From the NCBI RefSeq assembly GCF_002161555.1, contig NZ_NFHZ01000001.1, positions 1 through 64,000 of the forward strand: a stretch of DNA of 64,000 nt, given 5' to 3'. This document shows, one piece after another, positions 54,896 through 63,151 of the stretch. Positions within the stretch are counted from its first letter, which is position 1. Each line of letters begins with the position of its first letter. The translations under genes and the position numbers were made by a program. Source of the DNA: Barnesiella sp. An55. GTDB taxonomy: Bacteria; Bacteroidota; Bacteroidia; Bacteroidales; Barnesiellaceae. The notes below the pieces were generated by a model, which saw nothing but the letters and a program-made list of their open reading frames with translations, was not told where the DNA came from and made no database searches.

Positions 54896-55036
54896 TAGAA
54901 ATTTAAGGAAATTGGGCGCAGTATTTACCGGCATTTCCGTTTCATTAATAAAATGGTCATTAAACCATTGTGCAAAAGAGAAGTCTAATAGATAAAATAT
55001 AATTTCAATAGAGTAATAAAACAAGGAGAAGTGGTT

Positions 55037-56473
55037 ATGAAAATAAGAAGATTTGCCCTGTTGATTATATTGTCGATGTTTGTAGGGAGCTTTGCCAGGG
55101 CGAGCTCGTATGTAATTGAAGACGATATTTATTATAACCCCGATGATAAAAATCCCATTGTGGAGAAAAAGGAGAAGGAGAAAGCTGCTCAACAGGCTGC
55201 ACAGCAGGTTCAGCAGGCTGCTGCTCAGGATACGGTCGTTAAAAAGACGTTGATGATGACGAGCGACCAGCACTTCCGTGATGTCGATGAATACAACCGC
55301 CGGGGTGGTTCGTCAGAGATGACCCTCGAGCAGGTGGCTGCCAATCAGACCGAGAATCATATCGAATATAACATTGTCGATGAGAATGGCGACGACGGGT
55401 ATTACCTGAATGGTTTTACGGGTTCCGACTCTGATTATGAATATGCCATGCGCATACGCCGGTTCCACAATCCCAAGTTTGTCGTTTCGTTGAGCGATCC
55501 CTATTATTCCGATATCTATTTCCTCGACAATAACGACTGGAATGTGTATATCACCGACAATTATGCGTGGGTAACTCCTACCTGGACCAATCCTTGGTAC
55601 TGGGACTATATGTGGACCCCTTATTCCTACACCAGCTGGTCGTGGCGTTGGTCGTTCAGCCCGTGGGGGTTCTCGTTTGGGTATAGCCCCTATTACTATG
55701 GATGGGGCGGTTACTGGGGTGGCTATTGGGGATGGAACTCGTGGTATAGTCCTTACTACTTCCACCATCATCATCATCATCACTATTATTCGCCCTATTA
55801 CTATCATCGGCCCTATTATGGGTGGAATCATTCACGTCCGCAATACACGCCCAACGGTCGTCAGCCCAATCGCTACGGAGGCAGTGCCGTTTCGTCGGGC
55901 AGTTCGGTATCGACCAACGTTCGTCGTGCAACGGTAGGTACCGCATCGGCATCGAGCACGCCGGGACGTCGCGCTGCAACCAGTGTCACCTCGACTTCCA
56001 ATGGCACCAGCTCGATTAACGGGGTTCGTACCAACCGGGGTACGGTGATCAGCAATAGCACCAATTCAAGTTCGAACAGAGGTTACAGTTTCGGCAGTGC
56101 CAATACTTCGCGCCGGGGCAGCAGCTCGTCGTCGAGTTCGATTTCGGTCCCCTCGACTACACAGAGTCGCCGACAGACCACAATCAATAGTGGAACAAAC
56201 AACTCTTCGCGAAATAGCTACAATAGCAGCGTAGGGACTACTCGTCGAGGTAGCAGCAGCTCTTCGTTCAACCGGGGTTCTTCGACATCGGGCCGTTCGT
56301 CGGGGTTCTCGAGTGGTTCATCGTCGAGTCGTCGCTCGTCGGGATTCTCAAGCGGTTCATCAAGTCGTCGCTCGTCGAGCAGCTATTCGGCACCTTCTTC
56401 CTCTTCGTCGCGCCGAAGCAGTGGAACAACCTCGCGTGGTTCCAGTGGAGGTGGCCGTGGTGGACGCAGATAA
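55037..56473 (+). CDS. Exported low-complexity protein: Trp/Tyr-rich core, His run, Ser/Arg repeat tail
   Basis: This is a 478-aa protein. The start at 55037 is set by AAGGAG (55023-55028) and gives a signal peptide (MKIRRFALLIILSMFVGSFA). An acidic/Gln-rich segment (about 30-70) is followed by a globular-looking region to about 180. A Trp/Tyr/Gly-rich block (about 180-262) includes seven consecutive His (243-249). The C-terminal 200 residues are Ser/Arg/Gly/Thr-rich, with near-identical GFSSGSSS-SRRSS repeats and a GGGRGGRR end. The composition suggests a surface or matrix protein that binds metals or polyanions; this is inference. It lies 23 nt upstream of a FadL-like gene and is probably co-transcribed. 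No named family was recognised. Confidence 0.8.
   Translation: MKIRRFALLIILSMFVGSFARASSYVIEDDIYYNPDDKNPIVEKKEKEKAAQQAAQQVQQAAAQDTVVKKTLMMTSDQHFRDVDEYNRRGGSSEMTLEQVAANQTENHIEYNIVDENGDDGYYLNGFTGSDSDYEYAMRIRRFHNPKFVVSLSDPYYSDIYFLDNNDWNVYITDNYAWVTPTWTNPWYWDYMWTPYSYTSWSWRWSFSPWGFSFGYSPYYYGWGGYWGGYWGWNSWYSPYYFHHHHHHHYYSPYYYHRPYYGWNHSRPQYTPNGRQPNRYGGSAVSSGSSVSTNVRRATVGTASASSTPGRRAATSVTSTSNGTSSINGVRTNRGTVISNSTNSSSNRGYSFGSANTSRRGSSSSSSSISVPSTTQSRRQTTINSGTNNSSRNSYNSSVGTTRRGSSSSSFNRGSSTSGRSSGFSSGSSSSRRSSGFSSGSSSRRSSSSYSAPSSSSSRRSSGTTSRGSSGGGRGGRR
56300..56374 (+). repeat. Two-copy tandem repeat in the Ser-rich tail
   Basis: A 39-bp unit (56300-56338) is followed by a 36-bp copy (56339-56374) lacking one codon. 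They encode SGFSSGSSSSRRS and SGFSSGSSSRRS. Such repeats can change copy number by slippage. Confidence 0.8.
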
Positions 56474-56496
56474 ACCGGGTGTAATTATATTCAAGA

Positions 56497-58137
56497 ATGA
56501 AACATATGAAAACTGTAAAATATGCTTTGGCTGGAGTTGCTCTTTGCAGCAGCTCCATGCTCTTTGGTCAAGGCGTAGTCGATGCCTTGAAATACTCTCA
56601 GCAAGACATACGGGGTACAGCCCGGTATATGGGAATGGCTGGAGCTTTCGGAGCGTTGGGTGGCGATATTACCACATTGAGTCAGAACCCTGCGGGAATA
56701 GGAGTGTATCGTAACTCGGATGTGGCGGCAACTATCGATTTTTCAAATCAGGTGAGTACGGTAAATACGGCTGGTGAGAAATATACCGATAATAAATTCA
56801 AGTTTGCCTGCAACAACTTTGGGCTTGTATGGACCGTTCGGTTCAATCAGGAGGCCTTGAGAAACGTCAATTTCGGGTTTGCCTATAACAAGCAGAAGTC
56901 GTTTGATCGCTCCTACAAGACCAGTTATTCGGGTATTACGGGTGCCAGTTCATTGTCTGGCTATATTGCCCAAATGTCCAATGGTTATACGACAAATGAT
57001 TTGGCTTATAACGATAACTCGAGTTACGACCCCTATAACAGCAACCCTTGGCTGAATGTGCTGGGTTATCAATCTTATTTGATTAACTCGAAAGGAAACG
57101 ACACGTGGAACAGTATTGTGGGTACCGGCAGTACGGCTACCGGCGATTTGTTTGTGCGTGAGAAAGGTTCTATCGACGAGTACAACTTCAATATCGGGGG
57201 TAATATTTATGATGTGTTCTATTGGGGGTTAGGTATTACCGTGACCGACTTTTCTTATGACCTCCAAAGCGGATATGGCGAAAACTTTACCAACGGTTAT
57301 ATGCCCAACGACGATGGCACGGTTGGTACGGCCAATACCAACGGATGGTATCTCATGCAAAATCTGTTGCATACCAATGGCTCGGGCGTGAAGTTCAACG
57401 TGGGGGCCATCATGAGAGTGACCAATAGTTTCAGGTTGGGTTTGGCTTTCCATACCCCCAATTACTATAAAATGACCGATACTTATGCAGCTTCTGTAGC
57501 CTACAATTTCGATCGCAGTGGTACCTCATACAACGATCGGGCCGAGACGCCGAGCGGTAGTTACAGCTATGAATTCCGTTCGCCCTGGCGTGTTATTGCC
57601 AGTGCAGCCTATGTATTTGGCAAAGGGGGTATCTTGAGTTTTGATTATGAATATACGGCCAACGATGATATGACGTTCGACGATCCCTATTCGATTGACA
57701 TGTTCTACAAGACCAATCAAGAGATACCTCAAATTGTTTCGCCCATGCACACCTTTAAGGTGGGAGGTGAGTTCCGTATATCGCCACAATTCAGTGCCCG
57801 GTTGGGATATGCCTATCAGACCTCGCCGGTGAAATCGACCTATCGGTCGGGACACGAGATTCCTACCGCAGGTACCGTGACATCGTTTACGCTTGATCGG
57901 GCAACCAACTATTTTACGGTAGGATTGGGATACCGTTTTTCCAATATCTATGCCGATATTGCCTATGTGCATCGGTATCGTAGCAGTGAGTTGTTCCCCT
58001 TCTCGCCGATACCCGACCCGGATGCCGTGCTTAATCCCAATGAAATGGATACACCTTCACTGCTTATCTCGCCTCAAATATCGACTCTTACCGATCATAA
58101 CAACTCTTTTGTACTGACGATGGGGGTGAAGTTCTGA
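56497..58137 (+). CDS. FadL/OmpP1-like outer-membrane beta-barrel
   Basis: This is a 546-aa outer-membrane protein. The signal peptide (MKTVKYALAGVALCSSSMLFG) suggests the second Met (56506) may be used. The N-terminal plug region RYMGMAGAFGALGGDITTLSQNPAGIGVY matches the OmpP1/FadL transporter family of hydrophobic-compound channels. Alternating beta strands follow to a C-terminal aromatic residue (GVKF), as in barrel proteins. The substrate is unknown. It follows the Ser-rich protein gene by 23 nt; a terminator follows. Confidence 0.9.
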   Translation: MKHMKTVKYALAGVALCSSSMLFGQGVVDALKYSQQDIRGTARYMGMAGAFGALGGDITTLSQNPAGIGVYRNSDVAATIDFSNQVSTVNTAGEKYTDNKFKFACNNFGLVWTVRFNQEALRNVNFGFAYNKQKSFDRSYKTSYSGITGASSLSGYIAQMSNGYTTNDLAYNDNSSYDPYNSNPWLNVLGYQSYLINSKGNDTWNSIVGTGSTATGDLFVREKGSIDEYNFNIGGNIYDVFYWGLGITVTDFSYDLQSGYGENFTNGYMPNDDGTVGTANTNGWYLMQNLLHTNGSGVKFNVGAIMRVTNSFRLGLAFHTPNYYKMTDTYAASVAYNFDRSGTSYNDRAETPSGSYSYEFRSPWRVIASAAYVFGKGGILSFDYEYTANDDMTFDDPYSIDMFYKTNQEIPQIVSPMHTFKVGGEFRISPQFSARLGYAYQTSPVKSTYRSGHEIPTAGTVTSFTLDRATNYFTVGLGYRFSNIYADIAYVHRYRSSELFPFSPIPDPDAVLNPNEMDTPSLLISPQISTLTDHNNSFVLTMGVKF

Positions 58138-58167
58138 ACAACGTTAAGTATATAATATATAGATTTA

Positions 58168-58200
58168 GAAAGAGCGGCTCAAAATTCGAGCCGCTCTTTC
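58168..58200 (+). terminator. Terminator of the FadL-like gene
   Basis: A perfect 13-bp stem (58168-58180 with 58188-58200) has a 7-nt loop. Confidence 0.88.
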
Positions 58201-58201
58201 G

Positions 58202-58230
58202 TTGTTTATAAAAAGAAATCGTTACCTTTG
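58202..58230 (+). promoter_or_regulatory. Promoter of the PIF1-TPR/AsmA unit
   Basis: TTG (58202-58204), an 18-bp spacer and TACCTTTG (58223-58230) fit the Bacteroidetes pattern. The start codon is 25 nt downstream. Confidence 0.6.
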
Positions 58231-58255
58231 AAAATAGCCGAAAACATTGCGACTA

Positions 58256-60274
58256 ATGGAGAATCAGGGAAAAATAGATACCGGGAACAAAGAGTTTCAA
58301 GACGCTTTAAGTCTGGTGCAATATACCTCCCAGTCGGTTTTTCTCACGGGGAAAGCCGGTACGGGGAAATCGACATTCTTGAAGTATGTATGTGAACATG
58401 TAAAAAAGAAACATGTGGTGCTGGCACCCACTGGCGTGGCCGCTATCAATGTGGGCGGCAGCACGATACATTCGTTTTTCAAGATGCCGTTCAGGCCCAT
58501 GTTGCCCGACGATCCCGATTTGAGTCTCACCGGTGGTCGCATCTACGACCTGCTCAAGTATAACAAGAAGCAGCGACAACTCTTGCGTGAGGTCGAGCTG
58601 ATAATCATCGACGAGATATCGATGGTGCGAGCCGATATGATCGATTTTATCGACCGGGTTCTGCGGGTCTATTCGGGCAATATGCGGTTGCCGTTTGGCG
58701 GGAAACAGCTCTTGCTGGTGGGCGACGTGTATCAGTTGGAGCCTGTGGTTACGGCCGATATGCGCGATATTCTCAGCCGATTCTATGCCAATGCCTATTT
58801 CTTCTCGGCCCGGGTGTTTCGCGAAATTACGTTGGTGCCCATTGAGCTGCAGACCGTCTATCGACAGCAGGATGCCCGGTTTGTAGATATCTTGGATAAG
58901 ATACGCAACAATACCGCCACACGCGAAGAGCTTACCCTGTTGAACAGTCGCTATATTCCACACTATGAATGCGACAAGGACGATTTTTCGATAACGCTGG
59001 CCACTCGTCGCGACCAGGTCGATTACATCAACGAGAACCGTTTGGCCGGTTTGCCGGGTGAGGAGCATACCTTTCACGGTGAAATCAAAGGCGATTTTCC
59101 CGAGGGGAGTCTGCCCACGCCGCTCGATTTGGTCCTCAAGAAGGGGGCACAGGTCATGTTTATCAAGAACGACCCCGATCGCCGTTGGGTGAACGGGACC
59201 ATAGGAATCGTGTCGGACATTACTCCCGACGAGAAGATAGAGGTAGTACTCGAGTCGGGCGAACTTCATGAACTGGAGCGTTGTGTATGGGAAAATATCA
59301 AATACACCTACAACGAAAAAGAAAAGACCATCGAAGAGAATGTGCTGGGTACTTTCGTGCAGTTCCCCATCCGGTTGGCGTGGGCGATTACCGTGCACAA
59401 GAGTCAAGGGCTCACCTTCAATAAGGTAATCATCGATTTTACGGGAGGGGCCTTTGCCGGCGGGCAGACCTATGTGGCGTTGAGCCGATGCAAGTCGCTC
59501 GAGGGTATCGTGTTGAAGAAGCCCATCATGCATCGCGATATCTTTGTCAACCCCGATATCGTTCGTTTCAGTCGCGAGTTCAACAACCCGGTCCTTATCG
59601 AGCAGTCGCTCAAGTTGGCACAGGCCGACCGCCTGTATGCCGATACCGTAAAGGCGTTTGACCGAGGCGATTTCGACCACATGTTGCAGTCGTTTTTCAA
59701 GGCGATACACACGAGATACGATATAGAGAAACCGGTGATACAGCGCTATATACGTCGCAAGTTGGGCGTAATAAATCAATTGAAAGCCAAGAACCGGGAG
59801 TTGCAACAGGCTTTGGCCGATAAAGATGCGGTGCTGCGCAAGTATGCCCGGGAGTACTATCTGCTGGGGAACGAGTGTATCACCAAGGCCAAAGACGTGC
59901 GGGCGGCGTTGGCCAACTTCGACAAGGCCCTGTCGCTCGATCCTACGATGGTCGATGCTTGGGTGCGCAAAGGTATCACGCTCGAAGATCGAGGCGATGA
60001 ACACGAAGCCATGGCCTGCTACAACGAAGCGGTACGATTGAGTCCACTCAATTTCAAGGCTCTTTATAACCGTGGCAAATTGCGCTACAAGCAGGCCGAT
60101 TATGATGCGGCACTCTCCGATTTTGCCAAAGCCGTAAAGCAAAAACCCGGTCATGCCACGGCACACGACCGCTTGGGCGACACCTTTATAAAACTCGATA
60201 TGCCCGATATGGCGGCCCGCCACTGGGCTATTGCCGAGGAGCTGCGCGAACAACGACAAAAGAACAACCCATAA
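58256..60274 (+). CDS. PIF1-like SF1 helicase fused to C-terminal TPRs
   Basis: This is a 672-aa cytoplasmic protein. I chose ATG 58256 over an upstream TTG. The helicase part (about 15-440) has Walker A GKAGTGKST (32-40), DEISM (Asp119-Glu120), GDVYQLEPV (about 160), VHKSQGLTF (about 380) and QTYVALSRC (about 400), the order of PIF1/RecD-like helicases. A charged helical linker (about 440-540) precedes about four TPRs (545-660; KALYNRGKLRYKQADYDAAL is clear). DNA unwinding coupled to protein recruitment is inferred. It lies 8 nt before an AsmA-like gene. Confidence 0.9.
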   Translation: MENQGKIDTGNKEFQDALSLVQYTSQSVFLTGKAGTGKSTFLKYVCEHVKKKHVVLAPTGVAAINVGGSTIHSFFKMPFRPMLPDDPDLSLTGGRIYDLLKYNKKQRQLLREVELIIIDEISMVRADMIDFIDRVLRVYSGNMRLPFGGKQLLLVGDVYQLEPVVTADMRDILSRFYANAYFFSARVFREITLVPIELQTVYRQQDARFVDILDKIRNNTATREELTLLNSRYIPHYECDKDDFSITLATRRDQVDYINENRLAGLPGEEHTFHGEIKGDFPEGSLPTPLDLVLKKGAQVMFIKNDPDRRWVNGTIGIVSDITPDEKIEVVLESGELHELERCVWENIKYTYNEKEKTIEENVLGTFVQFPIRLAWAITVHKSQGLTFNKVIIDFTGGAFAGGQTYVALSRCKSLEGIVLKKPIMHRDIFVNPDIVRFSREFNNPVLIEQSLKLAQADRLYADTVKAFDRGDFDHMLQSFFKAIHTRYDIEKPVIQRYIRRKLGVINQLKAKNRELQQALADKDAVLRKYAREYYLLGNECITKAKDVRAALANFDKALSLDPTMVDAWVRKGITLEDRGDEHEAMACYNEAVRLSPLNFKALYNRGKLRYKQADYDAALSDFAKAVKQKPGHATAHDRLGDTFIKLDMPDMAARHWAIAEELREQRQKNNP

Positions 60275-60282
60275 TAACTACC

Positions 60283-62931
60283 ATGATGAACAAAAGTCTG
60301 AAAAAAGGTTTGAAAATTACCGGTATAACCATAGCGGTTATTTTGGTATTGATGCTTGTCTTGCCCTTTGCATTTCAAGACAAAGTGATGAATATTGTAA
60401 AAAAGGAGGCCAACGAGATGTTGAATGCTAAGCTCGATTTTGAGTCGCTACACATCAGTTTCTTCTCTCATTTCCCGAGTGCATCGATCGAATTGGATGG
60501 ACTCTCGATTTCGGGTGTAGGCGATTTTGAGGGCGACACACTGGTATCGGCTCGGTCGATTGATGTGGCGGTCAATGTGATGAGCCTGTTTGGTGACGAG
60601 GGTTTCGATGTGAATTACATCGTTCTCGATAAGCCATCGGTCAAAGCCATGAAGTTGGCCGATGGTCGGGTCAACTGGGATATTATGAAACCCGATACTT
60701 TGGCCAAGGAAGAAACGAAAGAGGAGGAGAGTACCTCGTCGTTCCGATTGAAATTGAAACATTTCAAGATTGCCGATGCTACACTCGTCTATATGGACGA
60801 TTCTACTCAAATGCAATTCTATACCGACAAGTTGAACTTGAAGCTCTCGGGCGACATGAGTGCCGACGTGACCGATATCGACAGCAAGCTATCGTGCGAG
60901 AATATCTATCTGGCCATGGATGGAGTCTCTTATTTGAAGCAGGCGCAAGCCCATGCAAAACTGACCGTGTCGGCCGATTTGAAGAACAACAAGTTCACGC
61001 TGAAGGAAAATACATTGAGCCTTAATGCAATTGCTCTGAATCTTGATGGTTGGGTGGCTCTTCTCGACAATGGAGCCATGGATATGGATTTGAAGATAAA
61101 TACTCCAGATATTAATTTCAAAGAGATTCTTTCGCTCATACCGGCCATCTATCAAAACAATTTCGACAAGTTGCGTACCACGGGCAATATGTCGCTCACA
61201 GCCTTTGCCAAGGGGCGTATGGAGGGCGACACGGTACCCCAGTTTGGTGTTACTCTTGGGGTAAAGGACGCCACATTCAATTACGAAGGAATGCCTGCGG
61301 CGGTTAATGGCATTAATATCTCTACTACGGTGAGCAACCCGGGTGGCGATTTGGACAAGACGATAATCGATGTATCGGAGTTCCGACTCAATATGGCCGG
61401 TAATCCGTTCAAGGCTACCCTATATGCGGCTACTCCCATCTCCGATTTGAACTTCAAGGCTACAGCCAATGGAACGATTCATTTGGGCAAGATCAAGGAT
61501 ATCTATCCGCTGGGCGACTCGATAAGTTTGAGCGGTATAGTTACTGCCGATTTGCGATTGGCCGGACGCATGTCTGATATCGAGAAAGAGAATTACGAGA
61601 AGATACAGGGCGAAGGAACCTTCTCGATTGCCGATATGGATTTGACCATGAAAGGGATGCCGGCTGTGGCCGTGAAAAAGGCACAGGCTTCGATTTCGGC
61701 CAAGGCCATGACCCTCTCGCAACTCGATGTGAAGGTAGGGCAGAGCGATTTGCAGGCTCAAGGTTCGTTGTCGAACTACATGGCTTATGTCTTGAAAAAT
61801 GAAACCATCAAGGGAACACTCACGCTAACCTCGTCGTTGCTAGATTTGAATGAACTGATGGGCGAGAGCGAGACGTCTGACAGTACGACCGTCAAGAGCG
61901 ATACGACCTCACTTTCGGCCATCGAGGTCCCCAAAAACATCGATATGACCTTGAACGCTTCGTTCAAGAAGATTCTTTTCCAGAAGATGGTGCTTGACAA
62001 TGTGAAGGGCAAGCTCGTGGTGGCCGACGGTACTGTGCGCATGACGCCCCTCAGTCTGAATGCTTTCGGCGGGTCGATGGTGGCCAACGGCTCATACTCT
62101 ACGGCCGAGAATGTTTTGCGTCCACAAGTCAATTTCGATTTGGATATCCAGAAGGCCTCTTTTGGCAAGACCTTCGAGCAGCTCGATATGGTGAAACAGA
62201 TTGTACCTATCTTTGAAAAAACAGGCGGAACCTATTCCATTAAATTGGATTTGAAATCGACTCTCGATAGCCAGATGTCGCCCGATTTGAATTCGCTGAC
62301 GGCACAAGGGGTTATCCAGTCCAACGATATCCAGTTGCAGAATGTCGAGGTATTCAACCAGTTGGCTACGTTACTGAAAAACGACAAACTGAAAAATATC
62401 GAGGCTAAGGATTTGAAAATCTCCTTTGCTATTGTCGATGGTAAAGTGAAGACTTCGCCATTTGATATCAAGATGGGTAACATTACGATGAATCTGTCGG
62501 GAGTTACCGGGCTCGACCAGACTATCGATTACACGGCAAAAATCAATCTCCCCGGTGCGGGTGCGTTGAGCAATGTATCGGCTACGATAGGAGGCACATT
62601 TACCAAACCATCGATTAAACTCAATACCGAGGAGGTGGTGAAGAATGTAGTAACCAGTACTGTCGCCTCGAAAGTCTTGGGCGTCGATGCCGAGGATGTA
62701 GAGGCACAGAAAGCCGCCATTCGCAAACAGGCCGAGGATGCCGGCAATAAACTCATTGCCACGGCTCAGGCCGAGAGTGACAAACTGGTGGCCAAAGCCT
62801 CGAACCCGTTGGCCAAGGTAGCCGCCCAGGCTGCGGGCAAAAAACTGGTTGAGGAGGCCGAGAAACAGGCTCAGAACTTGAAAAACGAGGCTGAAAAATT
62901 GATTGAAAAGCAGTATGGCAGTGGCGAATAA
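60283..62931 (+). CDS. AsmA-family envelope protein
   Basis: This is an 882-aa protein with one N-terminal membrane helix (about 10-31). A long periplasmic beta-rich part follows, starting with LDFESLHISFFSHFPSASIE, typical of AsmA-like proteins. The AsmA C-terminal-like domain lies at about 560-770. The last 80 residues are an Ala/Lys/Glu-rich helix (QKAAIRKQAEDAGNKLIATA...). AsmA-like proteins form bridge-like lipid conduits and affect outer-membrane lipid supply; this role is family knowledge. Why it shares a unit with a helicase is unclear. Confidence 0.88.
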   Translation: MMNKSLKKGLKITGITIAVILVLMLVLPFAFQDKVMNIVKKEANEMLNAKLDFESLHISFFSHFPSASIELDGLSISGVGDFEGDTLVSARSIDVAVNVMSLFGDEGFDVNYIVLDKPSVKAMKLADGRVNWDIMKPDTLAKEETKEEESTSSFRLKLKHFKIADATLVYMDDSTQMQFYTDKLNLKLSGDMSADVTDIDSKLSCENIYLAMDGVSYLKQAQAHAKLTVSADLKNNKFTLKENTLSLNAIALNLDGWVALLDNGAMDMDLKINTPDINFKEILSLIPAIYQNNFDKLRTTGNMSLTAFAKGRMEGDTVPQFGVTLGVKDATFNYEGMPAAVNGINISTTVSNPGGDLDKTIIDVSEFRLNMAGNPFKATLYAATPISDLNFKATANGTIHLGKIKDIYPLGDSISLSGIVTADLRLAGRMSDIEKENYEKIQGEGTFSIADMDLTMKGMPAVAVKKAQASISAKAMTLSQLDVKVGQSDLQAQGSLSNYMAYVLKNETIKGTLTLTSSLLDLNELMGESETSDSTTVKSDTTSLSAIEVPKNIDMTLNASFKKILFQKMVLDNVKGKLVVADGTVRMTPLSLNAFGGSMVANGSYSTAENVLRPQVNFDLDIQKASFGKTFEQLDMVKQIVPIFEKTGGTYSIKLDLKSTLDSQMSPDLNSLTAQGVIQSNDIQLQNVEVFNQLATLLKNDKLKNIEAKDLKISFAIVDGKVKTSPFDIKMGNITMNLSGVTGLDQTIDYTAKINLPGAGALSNVSATIGGTFTKPSIKLNTEEVVKNVVTSTVASKVLGVDAEDVEAQKAAIRKQAEDAGNKLIATAQAESDKLVAKASNPLAKVAAQAAGKKLVEEAEKQAQNLKNEAEKLIEKQYGSGE

Positions 62932-63002
62932 GCCATCTGCTTGCGATAGCGTGTTAAATTCTCGGCTGTAGTAACCGATGATTCTATTTATCAAACAAAT
63001 GT

Positions 63003-63050
63003 GAGAAGAGAAAAACGGGTTATATCATCTGTTTTTCCCTTCTCTTGTTT
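63003..63050 (+). terminator. Likely terminator of the AsmA gene
   Basis: GAGAAG-A-GAAAAAC (63003-63016) pairs with GTTTTTC-CC-TTCTC (63031-63044) with a small bulge; TTGTTT follows. No gene lies in 62932-63151. Confidence 0.65.
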
Positions 63051-63098
63051 GGTGTAAGGACTTACTCATTAACAGTACTACACAAAATATAAATTGAA

Positions 63099-63130
63099 TT
63101 TGCATTATTGAGACCTACTACTTACCTTTG
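63099..63130 (+). promoter_or_regulatory. Bacteroidetes-type promoter for the alpha-L-fucosidase gene
   Basis: TTTG (63099-63102), a 20-bp spacer and TACCTTTG (63123-63130) match the full consensus. The start codon is 21 nt downstream. Confidence 0.75.
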
Positions 63131-63151
63131 TAAGGTTAAATATATAATATT

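Noticed and set aside
58307-60259. A 650-codon open frame antisense to the PIF1-TPR gene
   Set aside because: It mirrors the codon bias of the real gene (few antisense stops), shows no domain motif, and has no promoter or ribosome-binding site.
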